Positions 51,779 to 60,187 of a stretch of DNA of 64,000 nt are shown here, in pieces. Within the stretch, counting starts at the first letter, position 1. Each line of letters begins with the position of its first letter. The translations under genes were made by a program, and so were the position numbers. Below the pieces are notes generated by a model. It was not told where the DNA came from, searched no databases, and was given only the letters and a program-made list of their open reading frames with translations. Source of the stretch: Methylocystis sp. Sn-Cys (GTDB lineage Bacteria > Pseudomonadota > Alphaproteobacteria > Rhizobiales > Beijerinckiaceae); contig NZ_JAERVJ010000011.1 of the NCBI RefSeq assembly GCF_016745395.1, forward strand, positions 1 to 64,000, given 5' to 3'.

Positions 51779-52006
51779 ATGCATATTGTCCATAACGAAC
51801 GGCTGAAATTGCGCGCGGCCTTGCTCAACACAGCGGCGGGCTCGTCGTTTACCGTCGGCGTCCTTGCACCGATAGCGGCGGCATACTACTCTGCGGCTTC
51901 GACGCCGGAGCTTTGGACAATCATCCTAGGGGTGGTTATGTGGCTTTTGACCGCTGTCGTCCTACATCTATCGGCGGACTATATCCTAGGGGCGCTACGC
52001 GAATGA
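51779..52006 (+). CDS. Small two-helix membrane protein
   Basis: The 75-residue protein has a short charged start (MHIVHNERLKLRAALLN) and two hydrophobic helices (FTVGVLAPIAAAYYSA; TIILGVVMWLLTAVVLHLSA). It resembles a group of small paired membrane proteins that I have the impression of in Hyphomicrobiales, but I cannot name a family. Its stop overlaps the start of the next gene (ATGA). Base composition is noticeably lower in GC than the surroundings. Confidence 0.6.
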   Translation: MHIVHNERLKLRAALLNTAAGSSFTVGVLAPIAAAYYSAASTPELWTIILGVVMWLLTAVVLHLSADYILGALRE

Positions 52007-52098
52007 CAACCATTCAGACGTTCGCTTTCGTTGTCCTCCCGGTCATAATCATGATCGCGGGAGCTGGGATCGCCTATCTCTCAGTCAACTCGAAATGA
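52003..52098 (+). CDS. 31-residue membrane peptide
   Basis: This single-helix peptide (MTTIQTFAFVVLPVIIMIAG, then a short tail ending NSK) begins within the stop of the previous gene, giving a four-base overlap. Translational coupling of two small membrane proteins is clear. Function is unknown. Confidence 0.55.
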   Translation: MTTIQTFAFVVLPVIIMIAGAGIAYLSVNSK

Positions 52099-52176
52099 CG
52101 TCCTGTTAAGGATCAAAGCCCCATCGACGCCCCGCTCAGGCGGGGCTCTCAGGTTTGTCAACAAACCTCCGAGGCG

Positions 52177-52306
52177 GCCTCGTCCTTCGAGACGCGAGCT
52201 TCGCTCGCTCCTCAGGATGAGGCCTAAGTGTTTGGCGTAGATGCAGAAGCCCCTCATGCTGAGGAGCCTGCGCAGCGGGCGTCTCGAAGCACGAGGGGCG
52301 TCGGCG
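52177..52306. repeat. Intergenic repeat, family R5
   Basis: It contains CTTCGAGACGCGAGCTTCGC, CTCAGGATGAGGCCTAAGTG and GAGGAGCCTGCGCAGCGGGC, and matches 22548-22664. Part of the 331-base gap before the GIY-YIG gene. Between it and that gene lies a second, shorter copy. Confidence 0.75.
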
Positions 52307-52369
52307 CCTCTTAATCGAAGGCTGATGCCCGCTTGGTGGCCTCGGAAGCGCTTGCGGATGCGCCAAGCA

Positions 52370-52428
52370 GTCCTCATGCTGCATGCTGAGGAAGCGGCGA
52401 AGCCGCTGTCTCGAAGCACGAGGACTGT
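52370..52428. repeat. Short copy of repeat family R5
   Basis: CCTCATGCTG, GCTGAGGAAGCGGCGAAGCC and TCTCGAAGCACGAGGA recur here, ending just before the ATG of the GIY-YIG gene. The hairpin could affect the ribosome-binding site, for which no good Shine-Dalgarno is visible. Confidence 0.65.
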
Positions 52429-52429
52429 G

Positions 52430-52753
52430 ATGGGGATCGAAGGCGCGAGTGTCTACATCCTCCTTTGCGCCGACGGCAGCTATTACACAGGATTGACGCG
52501 CAAGGAGGTCGAAACCCGCGTCAGCGAGCACAACGCCGGGATCAACGCCGATTACACATCGCGGCGGCGACCCGTGAAGCTGCTCTGGTCCGCGCATTTC
52601 GAGCAGTTGATGGATGCTATAGCAACCGAGCGACGCATCAAGGGCTGGAGCCGCGCCAAGAAAGAGGCGCTCATGAGAGGTGATTTCGAGGCTTTGCCGC
52701 TGTTGGCGGCGCGCCGGAATAAGAAGGGCGCCGACAGGGAGTCGCCGAGCTGA
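52430..52753 (+). CDS. GIY-YIG domain nuclease-family protein
   Basis: The 107-residue protein has the fold's first strand VYILLCADGSYYTGLT, with GSYYTG in place of GIY-x10-YIG, then R and E in EVETRVSEHN and the Y-T-S-R-RP segment, and ERRIKGWSRAKKEALM at the end. This matches UPF0213/YhbQ-like proteins. Role may be DNA repair. The start at 52430 lies right after a repeat. Confidence 0.8.
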   Translation: MGIEGASVYILLCADGSYYTGLTRKEVETRVSEHNAGINADYTSRRRPVKLLWSAHFEQLMDAIATERRIKGWSRAKKEALMRGDFEALPLLAARRNKKGADRESPS

Positions 52754-52814
52754 GGGACTTCCCAATCGCGTAACCGAGGGCTGCGGGGCCGGACTGTAGG
52801 CACCGTGGCGGAGG

Positions 52815-52868
52815 CCCCTCGCCCTTCGAGACGGCCGCTTCGCGGCCTCTTCAGGGTGAGGGGCCTTG
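52815..52868. repeat. Short copy of repeat family R5
   Basis: The segment CCCTTCGAGACGGCCGC followed by TTCGCGGCCTCTTCAGGGTGAGGGG closes on itself as a hairpin. It stands between the GIY-YIG gene and the HEPN-like gene and marks the left edge of the AT-richer gene. Confidence 0.65.
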
Positions 52869-52949
52869 GAGTTGGCCCGTGAGATCATAGAATGGTTTTC
52901 AGCCGTCTAATACCGCGAAATGCGGGCGGCTCGCTAAGGACTTTAGATT

Positions 52950-53528
52950 ATGTCATTCTCAAAACTGGAAGTTCTTGAGTGGTTTAACCGACAAGATCGA
53001 TGCTATCGACTCTCTCTTTTGTGTACTTATTGGATACGAGACACAGCTCCATACAAACCTAACGTGTCTGAGGTCGCGAGAGGCCACTGGATGGAGGTTC
53101 GTGATGAATGGCGATCATTTGCCGATCTGGCAGATATGCTTGAACAACAATCGTCTCGAGATGCACTATCATCGGACTTTGCCCTCAATCAGCTACACGC
53201 ATTGATACGGGCTCCATTCGGCATTCTCGAAGCTTACTGCAAGAACTACGACAAGGCTCACACAGCACGATGCCTTTGGAAAGAAATGCAAGGCGCGCCT
53301 TGGTTCCATTTTGCAAGAATCATTAGAAATGCGATCTCGCATAATTTCCGCTTCTACTACGTTCAAAAGGATAAACCGTTGCTGCCCATCGTGTGGAATG
53401 GCATCACACTGTCTTTGGAAATGGAAGGGCAATCGGTCGTTTACGAATTGTGGCACAAAAAAGGGTATGAGTTGTTTTTTGAGATGAAGGCTTTCGCCGA
53501 GGCGTTGCCAGAAGCGACGCAGGCGTAG
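52950..53528 (+). CDS. HEPN-like protein, probably horizontally acquired
   Basis: This 192-residue protein is visibly AT-richer than its neighbours and uses codons such as TTT, ATA and AGA more often. A motif R-x4-H occurs in IIRNAISHNFRFYY, which is the catalytic signature of HEPN ribonuclease domains. Some related families act as toxins or abortive-infection proteins. No partner antitoxin gene was found next to it. The assignment rests on one motif and on the general helical pattern, so it is tentative. Confidence 0.55.
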   Translation: MSFSKLEVLEWFNRQDRCYRLSLLCTYWIRDTAPYKPNVSEVARGHWMEVRDEWRSFADLADMLEQQSSRDALSSDFALNQLHALIRAPFGILEAYCKNYDKAHTARCLWKEMQGAPWFHFARIIRNAISHNFRFYYVQKDKPLLPIVWNGITLSLEMEGQSVVYELWHKKGYELFFEMKAFAEALPEATQA

Positions 53529-53725
53529 TGTACGCCAGCCCCCATGACTTGGGATGGGCTCTACGCTACCGGAGGCCGCATTTCGGCGCCCGCGAACGGG
53601 ATGAGCTTGCTCCCGCCCAGCATTCTCTCCCTCGCCCGCTCACCCGCTTGACGACTCCGCCCCGCCATGGCCATTAAGCGCTAGGCCAAAAGGCGCGCCG
53701 TTTTGCTTCGAGGAGAGACTCCGGC

Positions 53726-54916
53726 ATGAATATCCACGAATACCAGGCCAAAGCCATTTTGCGCGAGTTCGGCGCGCCCGTCGCCGCTGGCTTTCCGGTC
53801 CTGAAGGCCGATGAGGCCGCCGAGGCCGCCAAGAAGCTTCCCGGCCCGGTCTATGTGGTGAAGGCGCAGATCCACGCCGGCGGCCGCGGCAAGGGCAAGT
53901 TCAAGGAAGAGGCGGCCGGCCCGCAGGGCGGCGTGCGCATCGCCAAGTCGATCGAGGAGGCGGAAGGCTTCGCCAAGCAGATGCTCGGCAATACGCTCGT
54001 CACGATCCAGACCGGCGAGCCCGGCAAGCAGGTCAACCGCCTCTATATCGAGGACGGCGCCGCGATCGACAAGGAATTCTACCTCTCCATGCTGATCGAC
54101 CGCGCGACCTCGCGCATCGCCTTCGTCGTCTCGACGGAAGGCGGCATGGACATCGAGAAGGTCGCGCACGACACGCCCGAGAAGATCGTCACCTTCTCGG
54201 TCGATCCGGCCACCGGCCTGATGCCGCATCACGGGCGCCGCGTCGCCGACGCGCTCGGCCTCAAGGGCGATCTTGCCAAGCAAGCGGGCGATCTCGTCGG
54301 CAAGCTCTATACGGCCTTTGTCGCCAAGGACATGGAGCTTCTCGAGATCAATCCGCTGATCACCACCAAGGACGGCAAGCTGCGCTGCCTCGACGCCAAG
54401 GTGAGCTTCGAGAACAATGCGCTCTATCGCCATCCGGAGCTGGCCGAGCTGCGCGATCTTTCCGAAGAGGACGAGAAGGAGATCGAGGCCTCGAAGCACG
54501 ACCTCGCCTATATCTCGCTCGACGGCAATATCGGCTGCATGGTCAATGGCGCTGGCCTCGCGATGGCGACCATGGACATCATCAAGCTCTATGGCGCCTT
54601 CCCGGCGAACTTCCTCGACGTCGGCGGCGGCGCCACGACCGAGAAGGTGACGGCGGCCTTCAAGATCATCACCGCCGATCCGAATGTGAAGGGCATTCTG
54701 GTCAATATCTTCGGCGGCATCATGCGCTGCGACACCATCGCGGAAGGCGTGATCGCGGCGGTGAAGGAAGTGGGGCTCAAGGTGCCGCTGGTCGTGCGCC
54801 TCGAAGGCACCAATGTCGATCTTGGCAAGAAGATCATCAGCGAGTCGGGGCTGAATGTGATCCCGGCCGACGATCTCGACGACGCCGCGCAGAAGATCGT
54901 GAAGGCGATTAGCTAA
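53726..54916 (+). CDS. sucC: Succinyl-CoA synthetase beta subunit (ADP-forming)
   Basis: The 396-residue protein begins [20 protein letters not shown] and has the ATP-grasp elements [17 protein letters not shown] and the CoA-side [17 protein letters not shown]. Malate thiokinase (MtkA) is related, but GGRGKGKF and GGIMRCD favour SucC. AGGAGAG precedes the start. The alpha subunit sucD, normally next, is absent, and a terminator follows directly. Confidence 0.9.
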   Translation: MNIHEYQAKAILREFGAPVAAGFPVLKADEAAEAAKKLPGPVYVVKAQIHAGGRGKGKFKEEAAGPQGGVRIAKSIEEAEGFAKQMLGNTLVTIQTGEPGKQVNRLYIEDGAAIDKEFYLSMLIDRATSRIAFVVSTEGGMDIEKVAHDTPEKIVTFSVDPATGLMPHHGRRVADALGLKGDLAKQAGDLVGKLYTAFVAKDMELLEINPLITTKDGKLRCLDAKVSFENNALYRHPELAELRDLSEEDEKEIEASKHDLAYISLDGNIGCMVNGAGLAMATMDIIKLYGAFPANFLDVGGGATTEKVTAAFKIITADPNVKGILVNIFGGIMRCDTIAEGVIAAVKEVGLKVPLVVRLEGTNVDLGKKIISESGLNVIPADDLDDAAQKIVKAIS

Positions 54917-54945
54917 AGCTGAGTCCGTACTTTCATCTGGCTTGG

Positions 54946-54979
54946 CCCCTCGTCCTTCCAAGGACGAGGGGTTTTTTCT
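54946..54979 (+). terminator. Rho-independent terminator of sucC
   Basis: CCCCTCGTCCTT and AAGGACGAGGGG form twelve perfect pairs with a tiny CC loop, followed by TTTTTTCTTT. It lies 30 bases beyond the sucC stop, which confirms that sucC is transcribed alone. Confidence 0.92.
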
Positions 54980-55012
54980 TTTTGCGTGACACATCTTCAT
55001 GTCGCCGCCCGC

Positions 55013-55162
55013 GTCATGGCCGGGCTTGTCCCGGCCATCCACGCCGAGCAAGTGGCAGCTAACGCTGGGAACGGGACTTCGGAGCCTTTTGTCCATAGCG
55101 ACAACGCGTCTCGGTCCGCTATGCCCCTTGGCGTGGGTGGCCGGGACAAGCCCGGCCATGAC
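55013..55162. repeat. Intergenic palindromic repeat, family R3
   Basis: Left arm CGTCATGGCCGGGCTTGTCC and right arm GGACAAGCCCGGCCATGACG are true complements over about 25 bases. The variable middle spans some 90 bases. It lies between sucC and the TPR gene; the rest of that gap (54917-55377) shows only the sucC terminator and no gene. Confidence 0.85.
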
Positions 55163-55377
55163 GGCTGTGAGATGCGTGACTCCCCTAGCGCCTATGGGGG
55201 TGAATAGCGTCAGATCGCCATTCATGCGATTGCTCGCGGGGCGTATCCTTCCGCCTTGCTTCGCGGGCGCAAAACCGCCATCTTTGGGGCCGAACCTGAC
55301 CACTCCGGCCACTCGTCCGGGCGGATGCGCCATGTCTTGCTTCAAGGACGCGCCGCCCTTTTCCTAGGAAAGCGCCC

Positions 55378-57168
55378 GTGCCTCGTTTCGCTGATCCGCT
55401 CGCTGCCGCGTCCCGCGGCGCCAGGAGCCTGTTGCTGCGCGGCGGCGTGGCGCTCGTCGCCCTTTCCGCCGCCTGGTGCGCTTTCCCGACGGCGAGCTTC
55501 GCGCTGGCCCGCGAGGGAAATCTTTCGGTCGCGCGGCCTTTCGAGGTTGGGTCGAGCATTTCCGGCAATTATCTCGCCGCCATCGTCGCCGGCGCCGAAC
55601 GCGACACGCTTGCCGCCTCGACCTTCTTCCGCGAGGCGCTGCGCGACGATCCCAATAATCAGGACCTGGTCGACCGCTCTTTCGTTGCGGCGCTCGCCAA
55701 TGGCAATATGGCCGATGCGGTGGCGCTCGCGCCGCGCGTCGTGGCCCATGACAAGGCGAACGGCCTCGCGCATCTGACCAAGGGCGTCGATCTCATCAAG
55801 AACCGCCGTTACGCGGCGGCGCGGGCCGAGCTGGCCAAGAGCGGCGGCGACCGGCGCCATGACATCACCTCGACGCTGCTGACCGCCTGGACCTATGCGG
55901 GCGCCAAGGACACGCGCAAGGCGCTCGCGACGCTCGACTCGCTGAATGACGAGGCTTTCATCGTTTTCCGCGACTATCACGCCGCGCTGATCGCCGACAT
56001 GGGCGGCAACAAGGCGGAGGCCGAAAAGCGCTTCAAATCCGCTTATGCCGCCGAGCGGAACACGCTGCGCCTCGTCGACGCCTACGCCCGCTTCCTCGCG
56101 AGTCGCGGCCAGCGCGACGAAGCCAAGAAGCTGTATCAGGGCTTCGACGAGGTGGCGCCGGGTCATCCGATCATCACGGCCGGCCTCACGGCGCTCGATG
56201 AGGGCAAGCCGCTGCCGCCTTTCGTGCGCACGCCGGAGGAGGGCGCTGGCGAAGCGCTCTATGGGCTCGGCGCGGTCGGCGGCCGCTCGGGCGACGAGCT
56301 GGCCTCGCTCATCTATCTGCGTCTGGCGCTCCATCTCGCGCCGGAGAACGCCCTCGCCATCATCACGCTCGGCGACGTCTATGAGCGCATGAAGCAGGAG
56401 GAGACGGCGATCGACCTCTATGACAGTGTGCCCAAGGACAGCGCGCTGCGGGTCAACGCCGACGTGCAGGCGGCGCTGCTGCTCGAGACCCTCGGCAAGT
56501 CGAAGGAGGCGACCGAGCATCTCGGCCAGGTGGTCGGCGCCAATCCGAAAAATCAGGAAGCGCTGACGGCGCTGGGCAATCTCCAGCGCTCGCGCAAGCT
56601 CTTCAATGACGCGGCGGCGACCTATTCGCGCGTGATCGACCTGCAGCCCAAGCCCGACAAGGGCCAGTGGCTGCTCTACTATTATCGCGGCATCGCCAAT
56701 GAGCGGCGCAAGGACTGGAAGGGCGCCGAGTCCGACCTCAAGAAGGCGCTGGAGCTGAATCCCGATCAGCCGCTGGTGCTGAATTATCTCGGCTATAGCT
56801 GGGTGGATCAGGGGATCAATCTCGACGAGGCGTTCCGGATGCTGCGCCGGGCGGTCGATCTGCGTCAGCGCGACGGCTATATCGTCGACAGCCTGGGATG
56901 GGCCTATTACCGCCTCGGCCGCTGGGACGACGCCGTGCGCGAGCTGGAGAAGGCGATCGACCTGAAGCCCTCCGATCCGGTGATCAACGACCATCTGGGC
57001 GACGCCTATTGGCGCGTGGGCCGCAAGCTCGAGGCGCAGTTCCAGTGGAACCACGCCCGCGATCTGAACCCCGACCCGGACGATCTGCCGAAGATCCTGG
57101 ACAAGATCAAGAATGGGCTGAAGGATCAGCCTGAGGTGGCGGGCGACGCGCGCAAGACCGGGGGGTAG
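55378..57168 (+). CDS. Exported tetratricopeptide-repeat protein
   Basis: The 596-residue protein starts at a GTG. A hydrophobic segment (about residues 18-42; ALVALSAAWCAFPTASFALA) should export it or anchor it. The rest is TPR helices, for example LVDRSFVAALANGNMADAVA, YYRLGRWDDAVRELEKAIDL and HLGDAYWRVGRKLEAQFQW. It is an assembly or scaffold protein of the envelope; the partners are unknown. It stands alone. Confidence 0.8.
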   Translation: MPRFADPLAAASRGARSLLLRGGVALVALSAAWCAFPTASFALAREGNLSVARPFEVGSSISGNYLAAIVAGAERDTLAASTFFREALRDDPNNQDLVDRSFVAALANGNMADAVALAPRVVAHDKANGLAHLTKGVDLIKNRRYAAARAELAKSGGDRRHDITSTLLTAWTYAGAKDTRKALATLDSLNDEAFIVFRDYHAALIADMGGNKAEAEKRFKSAYAAERNTLRLVDAYARFLASRGQRDEAKKLYQGFDEVAPGHPIITAGLTALDEGKPLPPFVRTPEEGAGEALYGLGAVGGRSGDELASLIYLRLALHLAPENALAIITLGDVYERMKQEETAIDLYDSVPKDSALRVNADVQAALLLETLGKSKEATEHLGQVVGANPKNQEALTALGNLQRSRKLFNDAAATYSRVIDLQPKPDKGQWLLYYYRGIANERRKDWKGAESDLKKALELNPDQPLVLNYLGYSWVDQGINLDEAFRMLRRAVDLRQRDGYIVDSLGWAYYRLGRWDDAVRELEKAIDLKPSDPVINDHLGDAYWRVGRKLEAQFQWNHARDLNPDPDDLPKILDKIKNGLKDQPEVAGDARKTGG

Positions 57169-57184
57169 GCGCCCCGCGCTTGCC

Positions 57185-57598
57185 TCAATCCCCGGCCAAC
57201 TCCAGCACGATCGCCCATTCCTCGTCGGTCACCGGCTGCACGGACAGGCGTGAGTTATTCACGAGCACCATGTCTGCGAGCCGGGGCTCGGACTTGATCT
57301 GCGCCAGCGTGACGGGCTTCTTCAAAGGCTTCACCGCCTTCACGTCGACCATGCCGAACTTGCCGCTCTCGTCGGTGTGGTCTGGGTAATATTCCTTGAT
57401 GATCTCGATGATCCCGACGATCGCCCGCTCTTCGTTGGAGTGGTAGAAGAAGCCGCGCTCGCCCTTCTTCATCGCCATCAGATGTTTCTTGGCGAGATGG
57501 TTGCGCACGCCATTCCAGAACGTGCCTCTCACGCCCGCCTCGACCTGCTGGTCCCAGGACCATTTCGAGGGTTCGCTCTTCAAAAGCCAATGCGCCAT
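57185..57598 (-). CDS. EVE domain protein
   Basis: The 137-residue protein is a single EVE domain: MAHWLLKSEPSKWSWDQ, GVRNHLAKKHLMAMKKGE, FYHSNEERAIVGIIEI, and KSEPRLADMVLVNNSRLSV. EVE domains bind modified bases in RNA or DNA (related to YTH and PUA folds). It starts directly after the stop of the YciI-like gene with no gap, so both form an operon. Confidence 0.88.
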   Translation of the reverse strand: MAHWLLKSEPSKWSWDQQVEAGVRGTFWNGVRNHLAKKHLMAMKKGERGFFYHSNEERAIVGIIEIIKEYYPDHTDESGKFGMVDVKAVKPLKKPVTLAQIKSEPRLADMVLVNNSRLSVQPVTDEEWAIVLELAGD

Positions 57599-57880
57599 CT
57601 ATAGCTCCGCGCCCACGACGCGCTTCCAGGCCTTTAGTTCGACGCGCTCGAAAAGGCCGGCTGCTGCGTAAGGATCCTGCGCAAGCAAGGCGCGGGCCGA
57701 GGCTTCATCCGGGCAATCCAGGATGAGCATCGAGCCGACCGGTTTGTCATTCTCGACAAACGGGCCGCCGAGCTTCACTTGCGCCGCATGCGCGTCGAGA
57801 AAGGCGAGATGGGCGGCGCGGGTGGACATGCGCAGGTCGACGTGACCGGGCTTGTCGAAGCAAAGGGCGACGAAGAGCAA
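57599..57880 (-). CDS. YciI-like protein
   Basis: The 93-residue protein has the YciI fold pattern with LRMSTRAAHLAFLDAH, LGGPFVENDKPVGSMLIL and LLAQDPYAAAGLFERVEL, including the conserved HxxF-type and D-P-Y elements. The role is unknown; members dimerise as a ferredoxin-like barrel. It precedes the EVE gene, an association also found in other alphaproteobacteria to my knowledge. Confidence 0.84.
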   Translation of the reverse strand: MLFVALCFDKPGHVDLRMSTRAAHLAFLDAHAAQVKLGGPFVENDKPVGSMLILDCPDEASARALLAQDPYAAAGLFERVELKAWKRVVGAEL

Positions 57881-57952
57881 GGGCGGGCCTCAGGGGAAAT
57901 GTTGAACGTCGCCCTTCAAATCAAAGGGCGCGACAGTGGTCAAGCCGCGGCC

Positions 57953-58031
57953 GTCATTGCGAGCGAAGCGAAGCAATCCAGGGCCGCTACGTGGTTCTGG
58001 ATTGCTTCGTCGCTGCGCTCCGCGCAATGAC
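57953..58031. repeat. Intergenic palindromic repeat, family R1
   Basis: Its arms are as in the copy at 9901, with a variable apex (GCTACGTGGT). It lies between the YciI gene and the coiled-coil protein gene, both on the minus strand. Confidence 0.88.
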
Positions 58032-58033
58032 GG

Positions 58034-59101
58034 TCAGCCGGCGCGCTCGTGGACGGGCTCGACAAGGTCCACCACACGATTGCCGAAGCTCGTGAGCGCC
58101 TCTCGCAGCGCGGCGAGGTCGGCCTGGGAGGGCTGGGCGCCGGCGAGGCGTTGCTGGGCGCGCTCGGCGCGTAGCGCCTCATTGGCGCCCTGCAGCATGG
58201 CGTTGTCGGCGCGCGCGATCTCCAGTCTGTCGGCGCCCTCGCGCGCTTCCGCCCGCGCGGCGCGCAGGGCGTTTTCGAGGCGCTCGACCTCGTTCTCGCG
58301 GCGCTCTTTCTCGGCGGCGCCATCGGCCCGCGCCTTGTCGCGCTCCTGGAGCAGAGTCTGTCGCTCGGCGTGCGTCTTTTCGAGCTCTTCCTTCGTCGCC
58401 GTCAGGTCTTTGACAAGGCCCGGGACGTGGCCCGCCTCTTCGGACACGCGGGCGAATTCCTCTTTCAGCGAGTCGAATTCGCGCTGGAGCTGCGTGTTCT
58501 GCTCGTGCAGCGCGCCGATCTTGGCTTCATGCGCGACGACGCGGCTATATTGCGCTTCCTTCTCGCGGCCGAGCTCTTCCTTGTCGGATTCGAGCAGCCG
58601 CAGGCGCTCGACCCAACGATCGGCGCGTTCGGTCATCTCATGCAGCGCAAGCTCGGTGGAGCGCAAAAGGTCGGTGCGCTCGGCCAGTATTTTCTGCGAC
58701 TCGCGCAGCCGCAATTCCATGTCGCGGTTATCCGCCTCGGCTTTTTTGCGCGCCGTTTCCGCCTCGAGGACGCGCGCGGCGTGGCGGCCGACGGCGGCGA
58801 GGTCGTCGGCCTTCGAGGCCTTCACCGCTTCCATCTCCTGCTCCAGCCGGCGCTCGCGCAGGGCGAAGTCGGCGCGCAGCAGATCGCGCTCGGCGATGAC
58901 CTCCTCCATGGACATGGGGACGAGCATTTGCAGCCGACGCATGGAGAGGCGCATGGCGCGTCGCCAGAAGGCCGGCAGGAAGAGAAGGGTGATGAGCCCG
59001 GCGACGAGAAAGCCGAGCGCGAAATACATCGCCTGTTCGATCAAGACGTCAACCTCGCGCCCCCTCGGGACTTTTGGGCGGGACGGGCCCGAGAGTGCCA
59101 T
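58034..59101 (-). CDS. Membrane-anchored coiled-coil protein
   Basis: The 355-residue product has one hydrophobic helix (MYFALGFLVAGLITLLFLPAF, truncated here) near the start and then 250 residues of heptad-rich charged coil. It is widespread in Hyphomicrobiales, with the box SMEEVIAERDLLRADFA after the helix. A TTG at 59044 preceded by GAGG would give a start closer to homologs (LIEQAMYF...) than the ATG at 59101. A cell-shape or division role is possible but not shown. Confidence 0.7.
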   Translation of the reverse strand: MALSGPSRPKVPRGREVDVLIEQAMYFALGFLVAGLITLLFLPAFWRRAMRLSMRRLQMLVPMSMEEVIAERDLLRADFALRERRLEQEMEAVKASKADDLAAVGRHAARVLEAETARKKAEADNRDMELRLRESQKILAERTDLLRSTELALHEMTERADRWVERLRLLESDKEELGREKEAQYSRVVAHEAKIGALHEQNTQLQREFDSLKEEFARVSEEAGHVPGLVKDLTATKEELEKTHAERQTLLQERDKARADGAAEKERRENEVERLENALRAARAEAREGADRLEIARADNAMLQGANEALRAERAQQRLAGAQPSQADLAALREALTSFGNRVVDLVEPVHERAG

Positions 59102-59143
59102 GTCTGGCGCGTGAAATCAAAGCATCGGCGGCTTGGTAGTGGG

Positions 59144-59563
59144 TCAGTTTGTATTTTGATCCGGTGGCGATCGAAACAGCCCCTTAGCGATGAACCCGAC
59201 AAGCCCAATAGCTGCGACGGCCGTGCTCCCGACAAGAGCGGCGAGAATGTTCTCTTCTAAAGAGAAGCCTTTCAGATGCGTCCCATGTAGGAAAACGAGA
59301 AAGCCAACGCCTAAGGAATATAGTTCTAAATATTTGAGTATGCGAGCGGCGTATGTTTTTCTCATACGACGGTCCGCTTTAACATTCTTGATCTGCGACT
59401 TCGCCAAAAGGTTCTTGAGCCGGATTCCATCCAGCTCAAGGTCTTCGCGCTCTAGCTTATCCTTCCTGTCGGGAGCGTTCTTCGCCGCTACGACCGGGAT
59501 GCCACTATCGATGGCATCAATGGTTAGCTGCGGCTGGCTGCCTTCTAATGGCGAGGTCGACAA
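59144..59563 (-). CDS. Small membrane protein, candidate toxin partner of Panacea protein
   Basis: The 139-residue protein has a charged, soluble N-terminal half and two membrane helices (YLELYSLGVGFLVFLHG; LAALVGSTAVAAIGLVGFIA) near the end. Its start lies inside the preceding Panacea gene (47-base overlap), the usual layout of two genes expressed together. Panacea proteins are known antitoxins for many different toxins, including membrane-disrupting ones. The toxin role is inferred from position only; I recognise no toxin motif. The region is AT-richer than its surroundings. Confidence 0.6.
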   Translation of the reverse strand: MSTSPLEGSQPQLTIDAIDSGIPVVAAKNAPDRKDKLEREDLELDGIRLKNLLAKSQIKNVKADRRMRKTYAARILKYLELYSLGVGFLVFLHGTHLKGFSLEENILAALVGSTAVAAIGLVGFIAKGLFRSPPDQNTN

Positions 59564-60041
59564 AGTGTTGCCTTATAAGGTCGTTCGGAATTTGTTCAAA
59601 CTTACCGAGCCCGTTCCGATAGACGTCACTCCATGGGGTTCCGGGTTGGTGCGTCAATGCGGACAATTGGAACGCGTGGAAGCGCCCATAATCGGCAAAT
59701 ACCCTATTGATAATTTGCCTTTCATTACCCGATAGCGTGGCTCGCGCCGGCGCACCAGGCGCATCCGTAAATGCCGCAGGAAAATACTGTGAGTTTGTGA
59801 TCTCATGCGTAATAGGAGATGCGCCATAGGTCCTTAGAGCGGACCTTAGCGAGCGATACACGGGTCCATATTCCCACGCTTCGGGAGCATCAACCGTCAG
59901 GGGGGCTCCAGTGATCGCAAGCGCCCATCCGTGCGCAATATAGACGAGCTTCTGGAGCTGCATTTGGGTAAAAGACTGGCCGGCCGCCTGTGCAAGGCGG
60001 ATAAATTCATTAGCAATTTCTGGCGACCAGCCGGCCATCAA
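59517..60041 (-). CDS. Panacea (DUF4065) domain protein, candidate antitoxin
   Basis: The 174-residue protein shows the Panacea pattern throughout: IANEFIRLAQAAGQSFTQ, LQKLVYIAHGWALAITG, PEAWEYGPVYRSL, and ALTHQPGTPWSDVYR. This fold is found in SocA and in PanA antitoxins. It overlaps the next gene by 47 bases, the expected antitoxin-toxin arrangement. AT-rich composition suggests it was acquired. Confidence 0.85.
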   Translation of the reverse strand: MMAGWSPEIANEFIRLAQAAGQSFTQMQLQKLVYIAHGWALAITGAPLTVDAPEAWEYGPVYRSLRSALRTYGASPITHEITNSQYFPAAFTDAPGAPARATLSGNERQIINRVFADYGRFHAFQLSALTHQPGTPWSDVYRNGLGKFEQIPNDLIRQHFVDLAIRRQPAAANH

Positions 60042-60187
60042 ACTTATCCAAATCTGTTGTCCGTCTCTTATATAGGGCCGTTAACCTGCATGATAGCCTA
60101 GTTTTTAGGCGTTTTTATAGGGGGCCGCGCTTCGTCGCTTCCTCAGGGTGTCGACATCGCCGCCGCAGCCGAAGCTGCCCCAGGCCC

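Noticed and set aside
53726-54916. Malate thiokinase beta subunit (MtkA) as alternative for sucC
   Set aside because: The motifs GGRGKGKF and GGIMRCD match SucC better, and no mtkB or serine-cycle gene is next to it.
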